DNA of 64,000 bases from Benincasa hispida. Lineage: Eukaryota; Streptophyta; Magnoliopsida; Cucurbitales; Cucurbitaceae. Location: positions 34,528,134-34,592,133 of the forward strand of contig NC_052349.1 of the NCBI RefSeq assembly GCF_009727055.1, given 5' to 3'. The position numbers and the translations under genes are program-made. This document shows positions 34,971 through 46,027 of this stretch, in pieces. The notes beneath the pieces are model-generated. The model searched no databases, had not been told where the DNA came from, and saw nothing but the letters and a program-made list of their open reading frames with translations. Positions within the stretch are counted from its first letter, which is position 1; each line of letters begins with the position of its first letter.

Positions 34971-37091
34971 AGTCACACCCCCTCCCAGATTACCCTCTTA
35001 ATCTAGAAGAATATGTGATGGTAGTAGTTACTAGCCCTATTGCATGCACTTACCACCTTAGCCCTCTAACCAAAATGCCAACCTATTAAACATTATTAAT
35101 GTACACATGCAACACGCCTTCATAAATTCTACATAATTTAATATAATCACATGCAAACAGTCATGACATAACATCTACAGGTAAAATATTTACAGTTAGG
35201 TCCAAACTTCACTAACAAAGCCCTAATCTCTCTCAAAGCATGTGTACATAGATAGAACATCAACCTAGGTTTTTCTTAACAAGTCGGGCCTTTCAGTGGT
35301 AAGCAGCAGCAAGATCAACCTTAAGGAATCTATCCGCTACTTGAAAAAGGAAAACATAGAAAATCTATGAGTTGGTAGCCCAGTGAGTGACTATAAAATC
35401 ATATTGCACCATGCCTTACATTATTATAAACATGTAAATATATTAAAGAGCATCTCAAGAAACTTCTTCTAAACATAAACATTGATAAACATTCTTAAAC
35501 ATCATTAAACATCATTACTTCTTAGTTGAGAGCGAGCATACATCGCTCTAGCTCCCAACGTCTATCACCGGCCAAGAGACCCATACTTCGACCTCTCTTT
35601 ACTGGTATATGGCCTAGGAGACCAATACTTCGGCCACTCATTCAGAATTACCTACGTGCACGTGGAGTTTTCTAAGTACCATCAACACCTTAGGTACTAT
35701 TACCCAGATACCTTCTCCGTGTCCTTCAGTACTGGGATATTTCCTAGCATCAAATCAAGCTTAATTTAATACCATTTATACAAGACTCATACTATCATAG
35801 CCTTCCTCCAAAAGCGCATGCTTCATTATAGGAACTTAACTTTTGTAATGAATTCAAAATATGCCTTGACATGCATTTAAACATATACAAGCTGGAGAAG
35901 AAACGCTATGCTATTCATTAAACATTTGTTGCTTGAGAAAGTATAAATTCATCATCATCATCACTATAACTTACATGGCCTTTTGTACATAAATATTGAA
36001 AGCATTAAATTCATTTTAGTCACTCACAGCTCGTCGGGGCTCTTAAGGGGTTATATGCCTTTCCTAGCTCCTCTTGGCCTGAAAGGACATAATTTTCGGT
36101 TAGATTCCTTAGAATTCTCATCAAAATGCTTCAAATAGTTTGCTTACTAATGAAACTTTGATAAGCAAAATCAGCATTATTAGTGAGATGGTCATCATGA
36201 GCGAGATCATCCTTATGAGCGAGATCCTCATGAGCAAGATCATCCATTTCATTAGTAAGACTTCATCATAGCGAGATTTACCACTTCTAGCGAGATCTGC
36301 CACTTCTAGCGAGATTTAGTCTAACATTTCCAGCGAGATTCTCTTCTTCAGCAAGATTCAACACAAAACCAGGGAGTTTTTCATCCTTAGCGAGATCCAC
36401 CTCTTCCTTATCTCGCTCTCACTCACTTTCTTATCTCGCTCCCACTCTCACTCTCTTCGGTGAGCTACTTGTTTAATCTTCCTAAACAGCTGCCTGTTTA
36501 CGCACCAATTTCCTGTTTCAACTTCAAAAATTCATAACTCAAAATACATGACTCTTTTCAAGAAACTTAATTCTACAAACCTATTTAGAATTGAGGTAAC
36601 TTTCTTACCTTAAAATCTCAGCCAATATTTTCTCGTAGTTTGGCCTGGAGCTTCCAATCTTCACCTCTGGCCTTGCTTAATCTGAGAATCTGCCCCTTCT
36701 ACAAATTCTTTACTTTTTGTTCTTCTCCCTACGAGATTTTTATCCAGAAAAAGAACCTCAAAAACTAGATTCTCCTAGCTTTCAAATGGCACCAATCTCA
36801 CTTAATTTGCTCGAGTCATTTGCCAAAACCGAGCTTCTGAAGTTCCTCTTCCTTTTATACTTCCTGCCGCCTCCCATGTTCCAAGGTCAAACCGCCACCT
36901 CATCCAGCACTAATTTAGTGCTTCCGGTCAAACTCAGCTGCTTCCTCTTTAGTCTTTTCTTTCACTCTTTTTTTCCCTTCACTTGTAATTCCCTGTAACT
37001 ACATCGTAGGTTTTCCACTTATCAAATAATTAATATAACATTCTCATGGCTAAACATGCTTATATAGGAAACGTAAAATGCGGGGTTTACA
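34971..37091 (-). mobile_element. Solo LTR, gypsy-type
   Basis: A 2121-base insertion in copia pol flanked by ACTCT at 34966-34970 and 37092-37096. On the minus strand it starts TGTAAACCCC and ends GGGGTGTGACT, near-inverted termini with the final CA changed to CT. It has the layout of the LTRs at 43397 and about 61270: a GAGCGAGAT-rich tract (36140-36460), and an ACTGGGCTACCAACTCA region 400 bases from the end. A minus TATAAAAG lies at 36852-36859. No coding. Confidence 0.8.
36852..36859 (-). promoter_or_regulatory. TATA box of gypsy solo LTR
   Basis: TATAAAAG on the minus strand, about 230 bases from the LTR start. Suggested only by sequence and place. Confidence 0.4.
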
Positions 37092-37096
37092 ACTCT

Positions 37097-38330
37097 TCAG
37101 TAGCTTCTCCTAGCACTAACTTACTACATGGTTTGGCTAAACATGCTTTTTCTTATTTTCTTGTGGGTAATAGAAAAAACTACCTCTCATTTCTTTTGGG
37201 TAACCAATAAATTGGCACAACCTTGAATGAGGTTCCAGTTTATAAGGATTTGTCACAAGCACGTGTGTTGGACAATCGTAGATTCTAAAGTAGCGCAAAC
37301 TAGGCTTATGCCTCTTCCATAACTCGAAAGGTGTTTCAGAAACACTCTTCGAGGGAATGTTGTTCAGGATGTGAACTGCAGTCTCTACTGCATACCCCTA
37401 AAATGAGCTAGGCAACTATGCATAGCTCATCATCGAGCGAACCATGTCTAATAGGGTTCTATTTCTCCTTTCTGATACCATGTTTTGCTAAGGTGTACCA
37501 GGAGCTGAGAGTTGAGATTGGATTCCATGTTCTATCATATAGTCCTAGAATCTTTGATCCATATACTCTCCAGCTCGATCATATCGAAGTGTTTTAATAG
37601 TTTTACCCAATAAGTTCTCTACCTCAACCTTAAACTCCTTGAAATTTTCCAGTGATTCAAACTTATGCTCCATTAGGTATATGTAACCATACCTTGAATA
37701 GTCATCTATAAAAGAGATGAAATATTCATATCTTCCTTGAGCTTTTAAATTCATTGGACCACAGAGATCTAATTATATTAATTCTAAGGATTTTTTGGAC
37801 TTACAACATTTTCCATTAAAAGGACTTTTGGTCTTTTTTCCCTCGAGACAAGATTCACATCGAGGTAGTGAATCATCTTCTAACTCTTTTAGAAGTCCCA
37901 TCTTAACCAAACATTCAATCCTATAGAGGTTAATGTGACCTAGTCTTTAGTGCCAAAGATAGGTGTTATTACTTTTAGGAGAAATACATTGCCTTTTATT
38001 TTGAGTTTGAGCAGTTTTAAACATCTCATAACTTTAAATTGTTTTTGGGTCGGTTGGTCTTAATACATACAAGTTATTTTCTAATCTAGCTGAACATATA
38101 AATACACCATTTTTAAGAATGAACGCGTCATTACTTTGAAAATTTACAGTGTTTTCAAGTAGATAAGAGATATAAACTAAATTTCTCTTAATTATTGGTA
38201 CAATGTATAAATCCTTAAGAAAAACAAATCTATCTCTAAAAAATAACTTTGTAGGTCCCACTGAACTGGCCGAAACGACGTCTTTCGTTCTGACCCTGAG
38301 CGTGATTTCACTTTCTTCTAGGTGCTGAAA
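37097..38330 (-). pseudogene. pol: Copia integrase with GAG-pre-integrase region
   Basis: Minus-strand fragments in order: FVFLKDLYIVPIIKRNLVYI (38120-38261, protease/pre-integrase linker), a GAG-pre-integrase histidine/cysteine region (37780-38000, with LPRCESCLEGK), then the integrase core NLKAQGRYEYFISFIDDYSR and YDRAGEYMDQRF, the latter holding the second catalytic aspartate (37545-37754). After a break follow SYAQLPS, AVETAVHILNNIPSKSV and the IGYPKEMRG-like tail down to 37150. Integrase would insert the cDNA into host DNA. Frameshifts separate the blocks, so it is inactive. Confidence 0.85.
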
Positions 38331-38453
38331 GGAACTATTTCCCTATAAAGAAGAACAAACATTATTAGTTGTTCCTAATTCAAATATCCAGGAAAACTCA
38401 TCATGTTCCACAAGACACGTTTCTAAAACAAGTAAATCATGTTTACCTTCTTT

Positions 38454-38708
38454 TTACTTCTTTTTCTCAGCGAGGTACTTAGGGTTGTTCCGCTTCCAGT
38501 GTCCATCCATGTTGGTGTGGAAGCACCTGTCTTTGTCGACCACCTTGGCCTTTCCTTTGCCTTTTACAGCAGCGGCGGGAGCCTTTCCCTTATCTTTCTT
38601 CTTCTTTTGAATCTTCTTCGAAGCAGAAGACTTAGGAACAGACTTAGTTCCTGAAGATGAACCCTTTTGAAACTTCCTTTTGGAATGGGAACATTTATCT
38701 CTCTTCAA
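38454..38708 (-). pseudogene. gag: Copia gag C-terminus with damaged zinc knuckle
   Basis: A lysine/serine-rich stretch (KRKFQKGSSSGTKS, KKIQKKKKDKGKAPAAAVKG), then CFHTNMDGHWKRNNPKYLAE. This is a CCHC nucleic-acid-binding knuckle in which the second and fourth cysteines have become Thr and Asn. It lies just downstream (minus strand) of gag at 38743-39311. Confidence 0.8.
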
Positions 38709-38742
38709 CCCATCCCTTATTTCTCATAAGAGACTGGTAATT

Positions 38743-39311
38743 CTATAGCTCATTAAGGAGACTAGTCAGGTTATATTGAATTTTGTTCATCAATGCATTG
38801 TTGGAAAGTTGTAGGAAACTCTTTGGAAGAGATTTCATTATGAATGCAATCTGACTACTTTCATCTATGACCGCTCCATTTGCCTCTACCACGTTAAATT
38901 GGACCATCATGTCCAGGACATGTTCCTGAACAGATGTGCCCTCTTTCATGCGACAATTGAAAATGCATTTGAGGGCATCATGGTGGTGCTAATAGGACGA
39001 TTGTCCAAACATCTTCTGGAGAGATTCCATAATCTCCCTGGCAGTTACCATGACCTCATAGTTCTTGGACAGAACTTTAGATAAGCTCGCTAAGATGTAG
39101 ATGCGAGCCTTTTCGTTGGTCTTTATCCATTGTTCATAAGTATTGCTCGTACCCTAGGGTATATTACGAGTAGGGGCCAGAGGATATTCTTATGATAAGA
39201 CGAATCGTATATCTTCAATAACTAGATCGTATTCAAGTTGGGCTTCCCCGTAGAGTAATTTTCATTGGTTAACTTATCATTTTTAATTAGTGCGATAATT
39301 AAGGAAGACAT
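38743..39311 (-). pseudogene. gag: Copia gag (UBN2-type) remnant
   Basis: The minus start at 39311 gives MSSLIIALIKNDKLTNENYS, a diverged copy of the plant copia gag N-terminus. Stops follow. The readable C-terminal part (38743-38949) has MKEGTSVQEHVLDMMVQFNV, GAVIDESSQIAFIMKSLPKS and LLNEL. It is homologous to the gag at 14163-14682. Not translatable as one protein. Confidence 0.8.
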
Positions 39312-39938
39312 TGCTGAAATTAAACAAACAATGACCATATTAGTTATTTTTTCCTTAACCCATCACACAAGCAAACAAATTGCAAGGAATCCAATCATTT
39401 AACAAAAATAAGTAATCATAGAAATCCTAATAAACTATTAATTTAGTTTTTGCAACGATGCTTTAGAGGTTTAGAGCAATAGTCACCAAAGGGTGATCAA
39501 CTACTCCTCCTTTGAAATGAGACAATTTTCAACTAACTTTAATGCCAGAATAACTCATATTTCTATAGATATTAACCACCATTGTTTGGTCAAGGATTCG
39601 TTAACTCTTAACTCATCCCCATAAATGTAACCCTCCCACTTTTAGATCCCAGAGGTATGCACCAACAAGTTACCGTTAGGAAAGACAACTGTTGGTAATT
39701 AAACTAAGTAAACCTATCCTTTTCAAGAGTTCACTGTGTTCCAAATCCTATGATCAGGCCCTCTGAGGGGATGGTCACTCCAGAAAAACATGTAGGCAGA
39801 TCATGAGAATCTCGCAGTATAACCTAGGGGTGGAGATCCGGCTAAGTCAATCTATCTAAGTCTATGCCTATTATAACTCTTATAAAAAAAATGTCTTTGC
39901 TCTATTTTCTAGAACCCTTTTAATTAAACTAGTGACAT
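39312..39938 (-). other. Copia leader and degenerate primer site
   Basis: Non-coding leader between gag and LTR, with parts similar to 14820-15120 (for example AATAACTCATATT, CCTCCGAGGGGATGGTC-like). The plus bases AGTGACAT at 39931-39938 are a degraded complement of the initiator-Met primer site next to the LTR start at 39939. Confidence 0.55.
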
Positions 39939-40040
39939 TGTTGATGGAACGAACAAAAATAGATCTAAAGTACTCTAATTAGGTTAATTATAAAGGATAA
40001 GCATGCAATAAAAACAAGTAAATGGGGGAAAGAATACAAC

Positions 40041-41637
40041 TGATGTGTGGTTAATGCGATGAAATAATGGTGTAGAATGCGATGGTGGGATATGCGTTGT
40101 GCATGCAAGTTTTCTCAACAAGATCCAAGTATAAATCCTACTAAGTTGCCTGGTAAGCCCAGGGTTGAATACAGGGACTAAGGACATAGTATGCGATGGT
40201 AAATTTCGATTACTTTGCAGTAACAAATAAATCAATGTATTGGTTGGTTTGTTGTTTAAGGTATAAAGTTTATGCGGCGGATTTGAGAAAAGAGTTAATT
40301 ATGCAAAAGATACAATGAGTATGCAGAGGAACGGGTTGAGAAGATCTTTAGCTAGCGTTTCCTGAGAATGCGATCATGCTACACTCATGTGACAGCAAAT
40401 CATTTTCCAATGCAAATGCGATAGCTCCTAGTTTTAGGACGCATGCGATGTATGTGATGATGTCTATAAATCTTATTCCTAAGTCTCTACTTCTTCCCTA
40501 TGCGATGATGAAAGATGCACATAGGTACAAGATGATCACATACAATCATATCCTATCTCTAGGGTGCATGTGATGCGTTAATAGCAAACAGAACTTATTC
40601 CTAAGCTTCTATCTCTTGATTATGCGGTTCTAATCTGACTCTCTCGAGCCTAGATTCTAATCTGACTTTTCCAAGCCTAGATTCTATCCTTAGACTACCC
40701 TCCCGAATATATCTAAAGGACGAATGACACATACGTAATACAAGATGATCGCATAAAGTGAAGATTTCAGGTTATGCTAGCTAAGTGCTTCTCAACCCAT
40801 TCGACAAATTTAGCTATTCATGCGTAATATAAAGAGAGTGGACAAATATAAAGATGCAATTTCCATTTTATAAATAAGTTCAGAATATAAAATGGCAATG
40901 GAAAAATAAGGATAGAGAGCCTGGTAGCAATATCTTGCTTCCCAAGGCTTTTACACTGAGTTATCTCTATTCTACACAAAAGATGTTCTTGCTTCTGCAA
41001 GAGTTGGCCCTCTCTCAGTTTTCAATGCTTCCCGACACACTTCTAAGTTCACTAGGACGATCTCTCGGCATAATCTCTTATCACTCGCTTCCGCCTTCTA
41101 AGTGTGTAAAATCTAAGTATATGGTGAAGAAGAACTCTAAAGTCTGAGGAGCAGAACCGAACTATCCGAACTCCTTAAACGAAGGTGGCCTCTGGCATTT
41201 ATAGAGCTTTAGGGTGCAAAATCTTTTTCTCTAGAATGATTGCACTGATGTCTCTGTCTGATGCGCCAAATATTTGTCACCGAAAAGTTGAGTGTACTTG
41301 CTATAGTATGTCGTTAACGACTTGTCAACTTAATTCGGAATCGATCGTCATCAGCTTTCTGTCCCATCGTGATTTATTAAGCTTTGACCTAGATTTTCAC
41401 GAACGCAAACGACTAATGCGCTCGAACGCTAATTTCCTTGGATCAAAATTTCGCCTTGCGTCACCGTATTTTCCTGCATAAAATACATAAGTTAGCTATT
41501 TTAATGCAATGGACGTATACGATCGCAATGTTGTAAACTTAATGCTTTTGGACGCAATATAATATATTTTTACCATCGCAAACCTGCATTGTTTTATATC
41601 TTTGCGCTATAATAACGTGTATTTCTGCTCGTTATCA
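40041..41637 (-). repeat. 3' LTR of Athila-like element
   Basis: Minus start TGATAACGAGCAGAAATACA at 41637, end CACACATCA at 40041. It matches 47125-48807 with several deletions, the largest about 75 bases near 41390. A minus TATAAATG sits at about 41197-41204. Confidence 0.88.
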
Positions 41638-42912
41638 CACCATTAAATTTAAAACAATGCTTGTCCTCAAGCATAGACTAAAGATTTTCTTTAGAAAGCC
41701 GACCGCCTTTTTCTTTCCTAGATTTCTCAAGGTTGCCTTATTCCAATCCTATGCACCAAAATCTCCTGAATTTTTATCTAGGTATCTTCTTAAAATATTT
41801 CTAAAATTTAGGGGACCGCAAGTTTAACCTAAAAAAAAAAAAAAAAAAATTTCTAGATTCCAGGGCATCGCATGATTTATTTCAGGAAAAACTTTTTCAA
41901 TTGGGTTATGTTCAAATGATTTTTATCCTTGCGTATTTTAGACATATATATTTTTTCCATCACCTTGTGCTGATCCAAGTGACTAGCTTTCGTTTTGGCT
42001 TGCCCCCACGTGTGTCATGCGAACATCCAACTACGAGCAAGGCACTCTTCCTCAGTTTAAACTGATGCTCATTTGGCAGCGGAGTTACGATCATTTTATT
42101 TATGCATTGATCATGATTCCTACCTTTGTTTAGCTTGCCCCCACGGGTGTCATGCGAGCATCCAACTACGAGTAGGATCCGATCGCAATGCTTTTTCTTT
42201 TTTTTTTTTTGGGCAACCTAAAAATACCAAGGTTGAAAACGAATACCGCACCCCCAAATTTAAACACAACAATGTCCTCATTGCTGAAAGATTGAAAGAA
42301 ATCATGCGATGCTCTTAGAAACTTTCGTAAAAATTTAGTTTGAAAGAAAGCTGGCAAACCACTAACTTCTAGAAATATTTCATGCGTTGACTGTCCTAAA
42401 ATTAAGTTGACTCTAGTATATACGAAAAAATAGAGGCATATGTTTCATCATTGAAATCATAATTGGCAAAGAGAAATAATGCGGTGACTGACTAAATTAA
42501 TCAATGTGTAATGATTGTGCCAACCAAAGAGGATGCGGTGATAAAATTATCAAAGTTAAAATGATATGCAATAGAGAAAAATTTGGAATAAACAAAGTCA
42601 AGGAAAGATACAACCCCCAGATTTGCTCTGTCGCCCGCATTATTTGTGAATGCATCCTTCTTTGTGGCGAACTGCTCTTTTTGATTGCAATGGTGGAATA
42701 AAGTAGTTGCGTCTAACATGTAGCTCCTCCGTAATCATTCACCACGATCGTTGCAAAGAAAACATCGAGAGGGTCAAAATAAAAAACAAAGTTAACAAAA
42801 TTGTTTACCACGATCGTTCAACACGATCGCAATATATGTATATTTTTTTTTTATATAAAAAGACAAATATACGATAACAGTTAAAAGAAAGGTAACGAAA
42901 GTTCATGAATCA
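41638..42912 (-). other. 3' non-coding region and decayed polypurine tract
   Basis: On the minus strand this ends GAGGACAAGCATTGTTTTAA then ATTTAATGGTG, a decayed form of the purine tract AAGTTTGGGGGTG, next to the LTR. It carries two copies of the motif with CTTGCCCCCACG.GTGTCATGCGA.CATCCAACTACGAG (about 41999-42045 and 42129-42175), the inverted counterparts of the duplicated motif at 26452-26640. No pol coding is seen. Confidence 0.7.
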
Positions 42913-43391
42913 TTAATAGGAAAAAGAATATTCCAAAAGAATTGCGTCCCTGATGAGTTTGAGTCGCATAGTAATGCATGAACTGCTTATTTCAATCTGG
43001 GCTTTTAACGTCCAAGGCGGCTTTCTCTTCTTTTCTCGGTCTTCTTGCATCTTGACTGCCTCAATCCGAAGCATTTCCTCATTGATGTTCATTATGATCT
43101 CCCCTTTGTGCACATCAATTTGAGCGCGACCGATCGAGAGGAATGGTCTTCCTAATATGATGGGCGCATCTTGGTTCGCTTTATAGTCCAGAATGATAAA
43201 GTCTGCCGGTAAGATGAATGTGTCAATTGAGACTGCGGCATCTTTCAACTCTCTCTCGGGATGTATTCGGGATCTGTCCGCAAGCAGAAGAGTCTCTGTC
43301 GTGGGCGTTAGTTTTCCCATATTCAATCATTTGGCAATGGACGACAGCTAAGTTTATACTCACCCCAAGATCGCATAGTGCTTGACCAAGT
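42913..43391 (-). pseudogene. Athila-like aspartic protease region
   Basis: Minus-strand reading from 43391 has GLLGQALCDLGVSIN, with the catalytic Asp of a retropepsin (DLGVS, about 43362-43376). One frame change near 43330 follows, then GKLTPTTETLLLADRSRIHP, DTFILPADFIILDYKANQDA and PIILGRPFLSIGRAQIDVHK (the flap and ILG regions typical of Athila-type proteases). The frame ends at 42913 with unrelated residues. It would cleave the polyprotein; the frameshift and missing downstream RT make it inactive. Confidence 0.85.
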
Positions 43392-43639
43392 AGACCTGTA
43401 ACAGCCCAAATTTGTACGCATACACTACAGGAAATTAAATGTCAAATGTTAAGCAGGACAAAATTTTATTTAAGGGGGTACTAAACGTAATACCCTAACC
43501 TTAATTTAGAAAGCAGGAAAACAAATAAATTTAATAGGAAAATCAAGTGGAAATTTAGAATTGGAAAAAATAAGAAATTTATTAATTATCCAAAAATAAT
43601 GAATAAGGTGGCAGAATCAGTGAGGATTAATTAGAAGTT

Positions 43640-44075
43640 GGAGAGAGCGAGATTCTCAGCGAGAAAGTGCTTGGAGAGAGAGCGAGATTGGAGAGAAATA
43701 TTAGAGAGAAACCTGGAGAGAGCGAGATTGGAGAGAAATATTGGAGAGAAACCTAGAAAGAGCGAGATTGGAGAGAAATATGGGAGAGAAAACTAGGAGA
43801 GAGCAAAGTTGGAGAGAGAAAATGGAGAGAAAGAAGGAGAGAGCCACACTGGCGAGATTAGAGAGAGCGAAATTGGAGAGAAAATTGGAGAGAGCAAGAG
43901 TGCAGAGAAAATCAGAGAGAGCGAGATTCCCAGCGAGAAATCTGGAGAGAGCGAGAGCCACGAGAGTAAACCAGCAAGAAATCTGGAGAGAGCAAGAGCC
44001 ACAAGAGTCAAACCAGCGAGAAAGTTGGAGAGAGCGAGATTCTGAGAATAGAAAGAGCGAGATTTGGATAGAAGC
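43640..44075. repeat. GAGAGAGCGAGATTGGAGAGAA minisatellite
   Basis: About twenty irregular copies of a 20-38 base unit built from GGAGAGAGCGAGA, TTGGAGAGAAA and CCAGCGAGAAA. Both strands have open frames here (Arg/Glu-rich on plus, Leu/Ser-rich on minus) simply because stop codons cannot form in the repeat. Confidence 0.9.
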
Positions 44076-44277
44076 ATGGATTATGCATTGAATTTGGCCA
44101 CGATCTTATAGATTATACATGAAGAACCCTAAAATTGAATACAAACAAAGGTTGATAACGTAAGGGCAAACGTTAGACAAAATTAGGTGTCTTATTAAGA
44201 GAAATTCTTAAACCTAAGTAATTTTAAAGAAGCCATTTGTAGGATGAGTTGTCACACAGAGAAGAGCTAGAAACGGC

Positions 44278-44285
44278 TATAAATA
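44278..44285 (+). promoter_or_regulatory. TATA box of gypsy solo LTR
   Basis: TATAAATA within CTATAAATAG, about 880 bases into the LTR and about 200 bases downstream of the GAGA-rich array. Confidence 0.6.
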
Positions 44286-45344
44286 GAAGGCTTTGGGCTG
44301 GAAGTTAAACTTATTCTCAAACAAAACTCAGTAGTAAAAATCGTGTGAAAAGGGTGAAGTAATTATGTTAGTTAGAAGGAGGAAACGCGAGGGAAGTGCT
44401 GCCCAGATTTCCTTCTGGTTTAAGAGGGAAAGCTCTACTGATTAAACCATAAGGAATAATAAGGAATAACTAGGATCACAGTCAAGGTAAGTAGTATATC
44501 TCACCCTCTCTTTAAGTGTTTCATGGTAGTGTACCTTTAATATGCTGCATAATTATGTTATTATTATGTTGCATTATAGGTTTAAAATACGTTTATCGAC
44601 AAGGGACCCCATGCATTATGTTTGTTCACAATGATGAAATAAGATTAAATTTTAATTAGATAAAGGTTATGCTTCTAGGGCTAGCAGGGCATGTATGGTT
44701 GCGTCCTTCTAGACCCAATTCTATGTCAAGTTTATGCTAGGGACTAACAGGGAATGTATGGTTGCACCCCTCTAGTCCAATCTTACGTTTATGCTAATGG
44801 TTGATGTTGGATACGACTCTGGCCCTACTGACTGCATGACCCGCTAATCATCAGATGGGTTAGTTTCTGCTTAAGTCCTCATCTTCCTACTAGGGTGGAG
44901 AAATTTACGTTAGAAGCATAACTGACCATCGCATGTTATTATATGTTTTCGGTCCCAATCATATGTTTTCAGGACATGTTGCATGTGATTGTGCATTTGG
45001 TCACTACTCTATGTGAGAACTACTTACTGGGTATATTATATACTCATCCTATTTTATAGACTTTGTATGTAAGGACACAGCGTAGGTGGCAGAACTGGAC
45101 GTCGCTCAAATGGCCAACCATCAAGCTCACTATCATAGGCATATCATTTTTGTATCAATATGCTAATGTTTTATGGATCCTGGTGTTTTGTAAAATAAAC
45201 TTTTTATATAGTTTTCTACCTAATTAATAAAATATTAGATATGTTTTTTTTGAGATTTTTACTAAAACTCATCTCATGATAGAAAAGTCTAAGCATGCAT
45301 GTCGTAGCGGTCGGACCATAATATATAAGGATTCGGTCGTTACA

Positions 45345-46027
45345 AGACCCCTCCAATTGAGCAAGGTATCGTGAAGCTTCCACGGTCGTGCATTTTTTAT
45401 GGGATCATAGTATTTTGTGTTACCGCCACTATAACGATCTTTCCTTCATCATTATGTTTCTTTTTCAATCTTTGCGGGAATGGTGGTAGTTGTACTTCTT
45501 CTATATTGTGTTCTAGAGGCTTGAAGGTGGACGCAACTTCTAGGTTCATCTTCTCGGGCTCTTCTAAATCAAATGTCAACGGGTCCTCGGTTGTCACTGC
45601 ATTCGGGTTGGTCCTGGTGGGCTCTTCCCTTTCTTCTGCTATCGTTTTTTTGCTTAGCAAGGAGACTGCTAGGCATTGTTCCTTTCCTGTACCCTCAAAG
45701 TTGCGAGGGAGCTCAGTTGAGCTCGGCAAAGCTCCTTGCGGTCTACTTTTGAGTTCGCCCGCAATCTGTCCCATCTGAATTTCAAGATTGTGGGTGGATG
45801 CTGCTTGATTCTGAAGCACTGTTTCATTCTTTTCAATGTATAGCTTCAGTAAACTCTCCAAGGATGAAGATTGTGACGCCTGCGAACTGCTGGCTTGGTT
45901 TTACGTTTGACCATTTGTTCGCGGGAAAAATCCTTGTGGCCCTTCTTTTTGTGCCACTGATTGAAAATTTTGTTATTGATTTTTCCACGCGAAGTTAGGG
46001 TGGTTTCTCCACCCGGGGTTGTATGTA
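45345..46027 (-). pseudogene. gag: Athila-like gag C-terminal half
   Basis: Minus strand: TYNPGWRNHPNFAW (about 45990-46020), a highly characteristic Athila gag motif, then after stops the frame 45397-45861. That frame has HNLEIQMGQIAGELKSRPQG, ALPSSTELP and VQLPPFPQRLKKKHNDEGK. The next residues, DRGSFTIPCSIGG, lead straight into the protease across the 43397-45344 solo LTR. About 60 residues that usually separate the PFPQRL and IPCSIG blocks seem missing. Confidence 0.8.

Larger units (their letters stand above)
43397..45344 (+). mobile_element. Solo LTR, gypsy-type, with GAGA-rich minisatellite
   Basis: A 1948-base block starting TGTAACAGCCC and ending GTCGTTACA (inverted TGTAAC/GTTACA termini), flanked by AGACC at 43392-43396 and 45345-45349. 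It interrupts the protease-gag region of the Athila-like element. It contains a GAGAGAGCGAGATT repeat (43640-44070), a TATA box at 44278, and an ACTACTTACTGGG region about 320 bases from its end. Open frames in it are products of the repeat. Confidence 0.93.

Noticed and set aside
36717..36998. 93-codon plus frame rich in Phe and Leu, signal-peptide-like
   Set aside because: It lies wholly inside a solo LTR on the strand opposite to its transcription, with no similarity I recognise.
43741..44091. 116-codon Arg/Glu-rich open frame, with overlapping frames on both strands
   Set aside because: It is an inevitable product of the GAGAGAGCGAGA minisatellite, which contains no stop codons in several frames.
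45371..45778. 135-codon plus-strand open frame
   Set aside because: It is antisense to the Athila-like gag frame at 45397-45861, which has the recognisable motifs.
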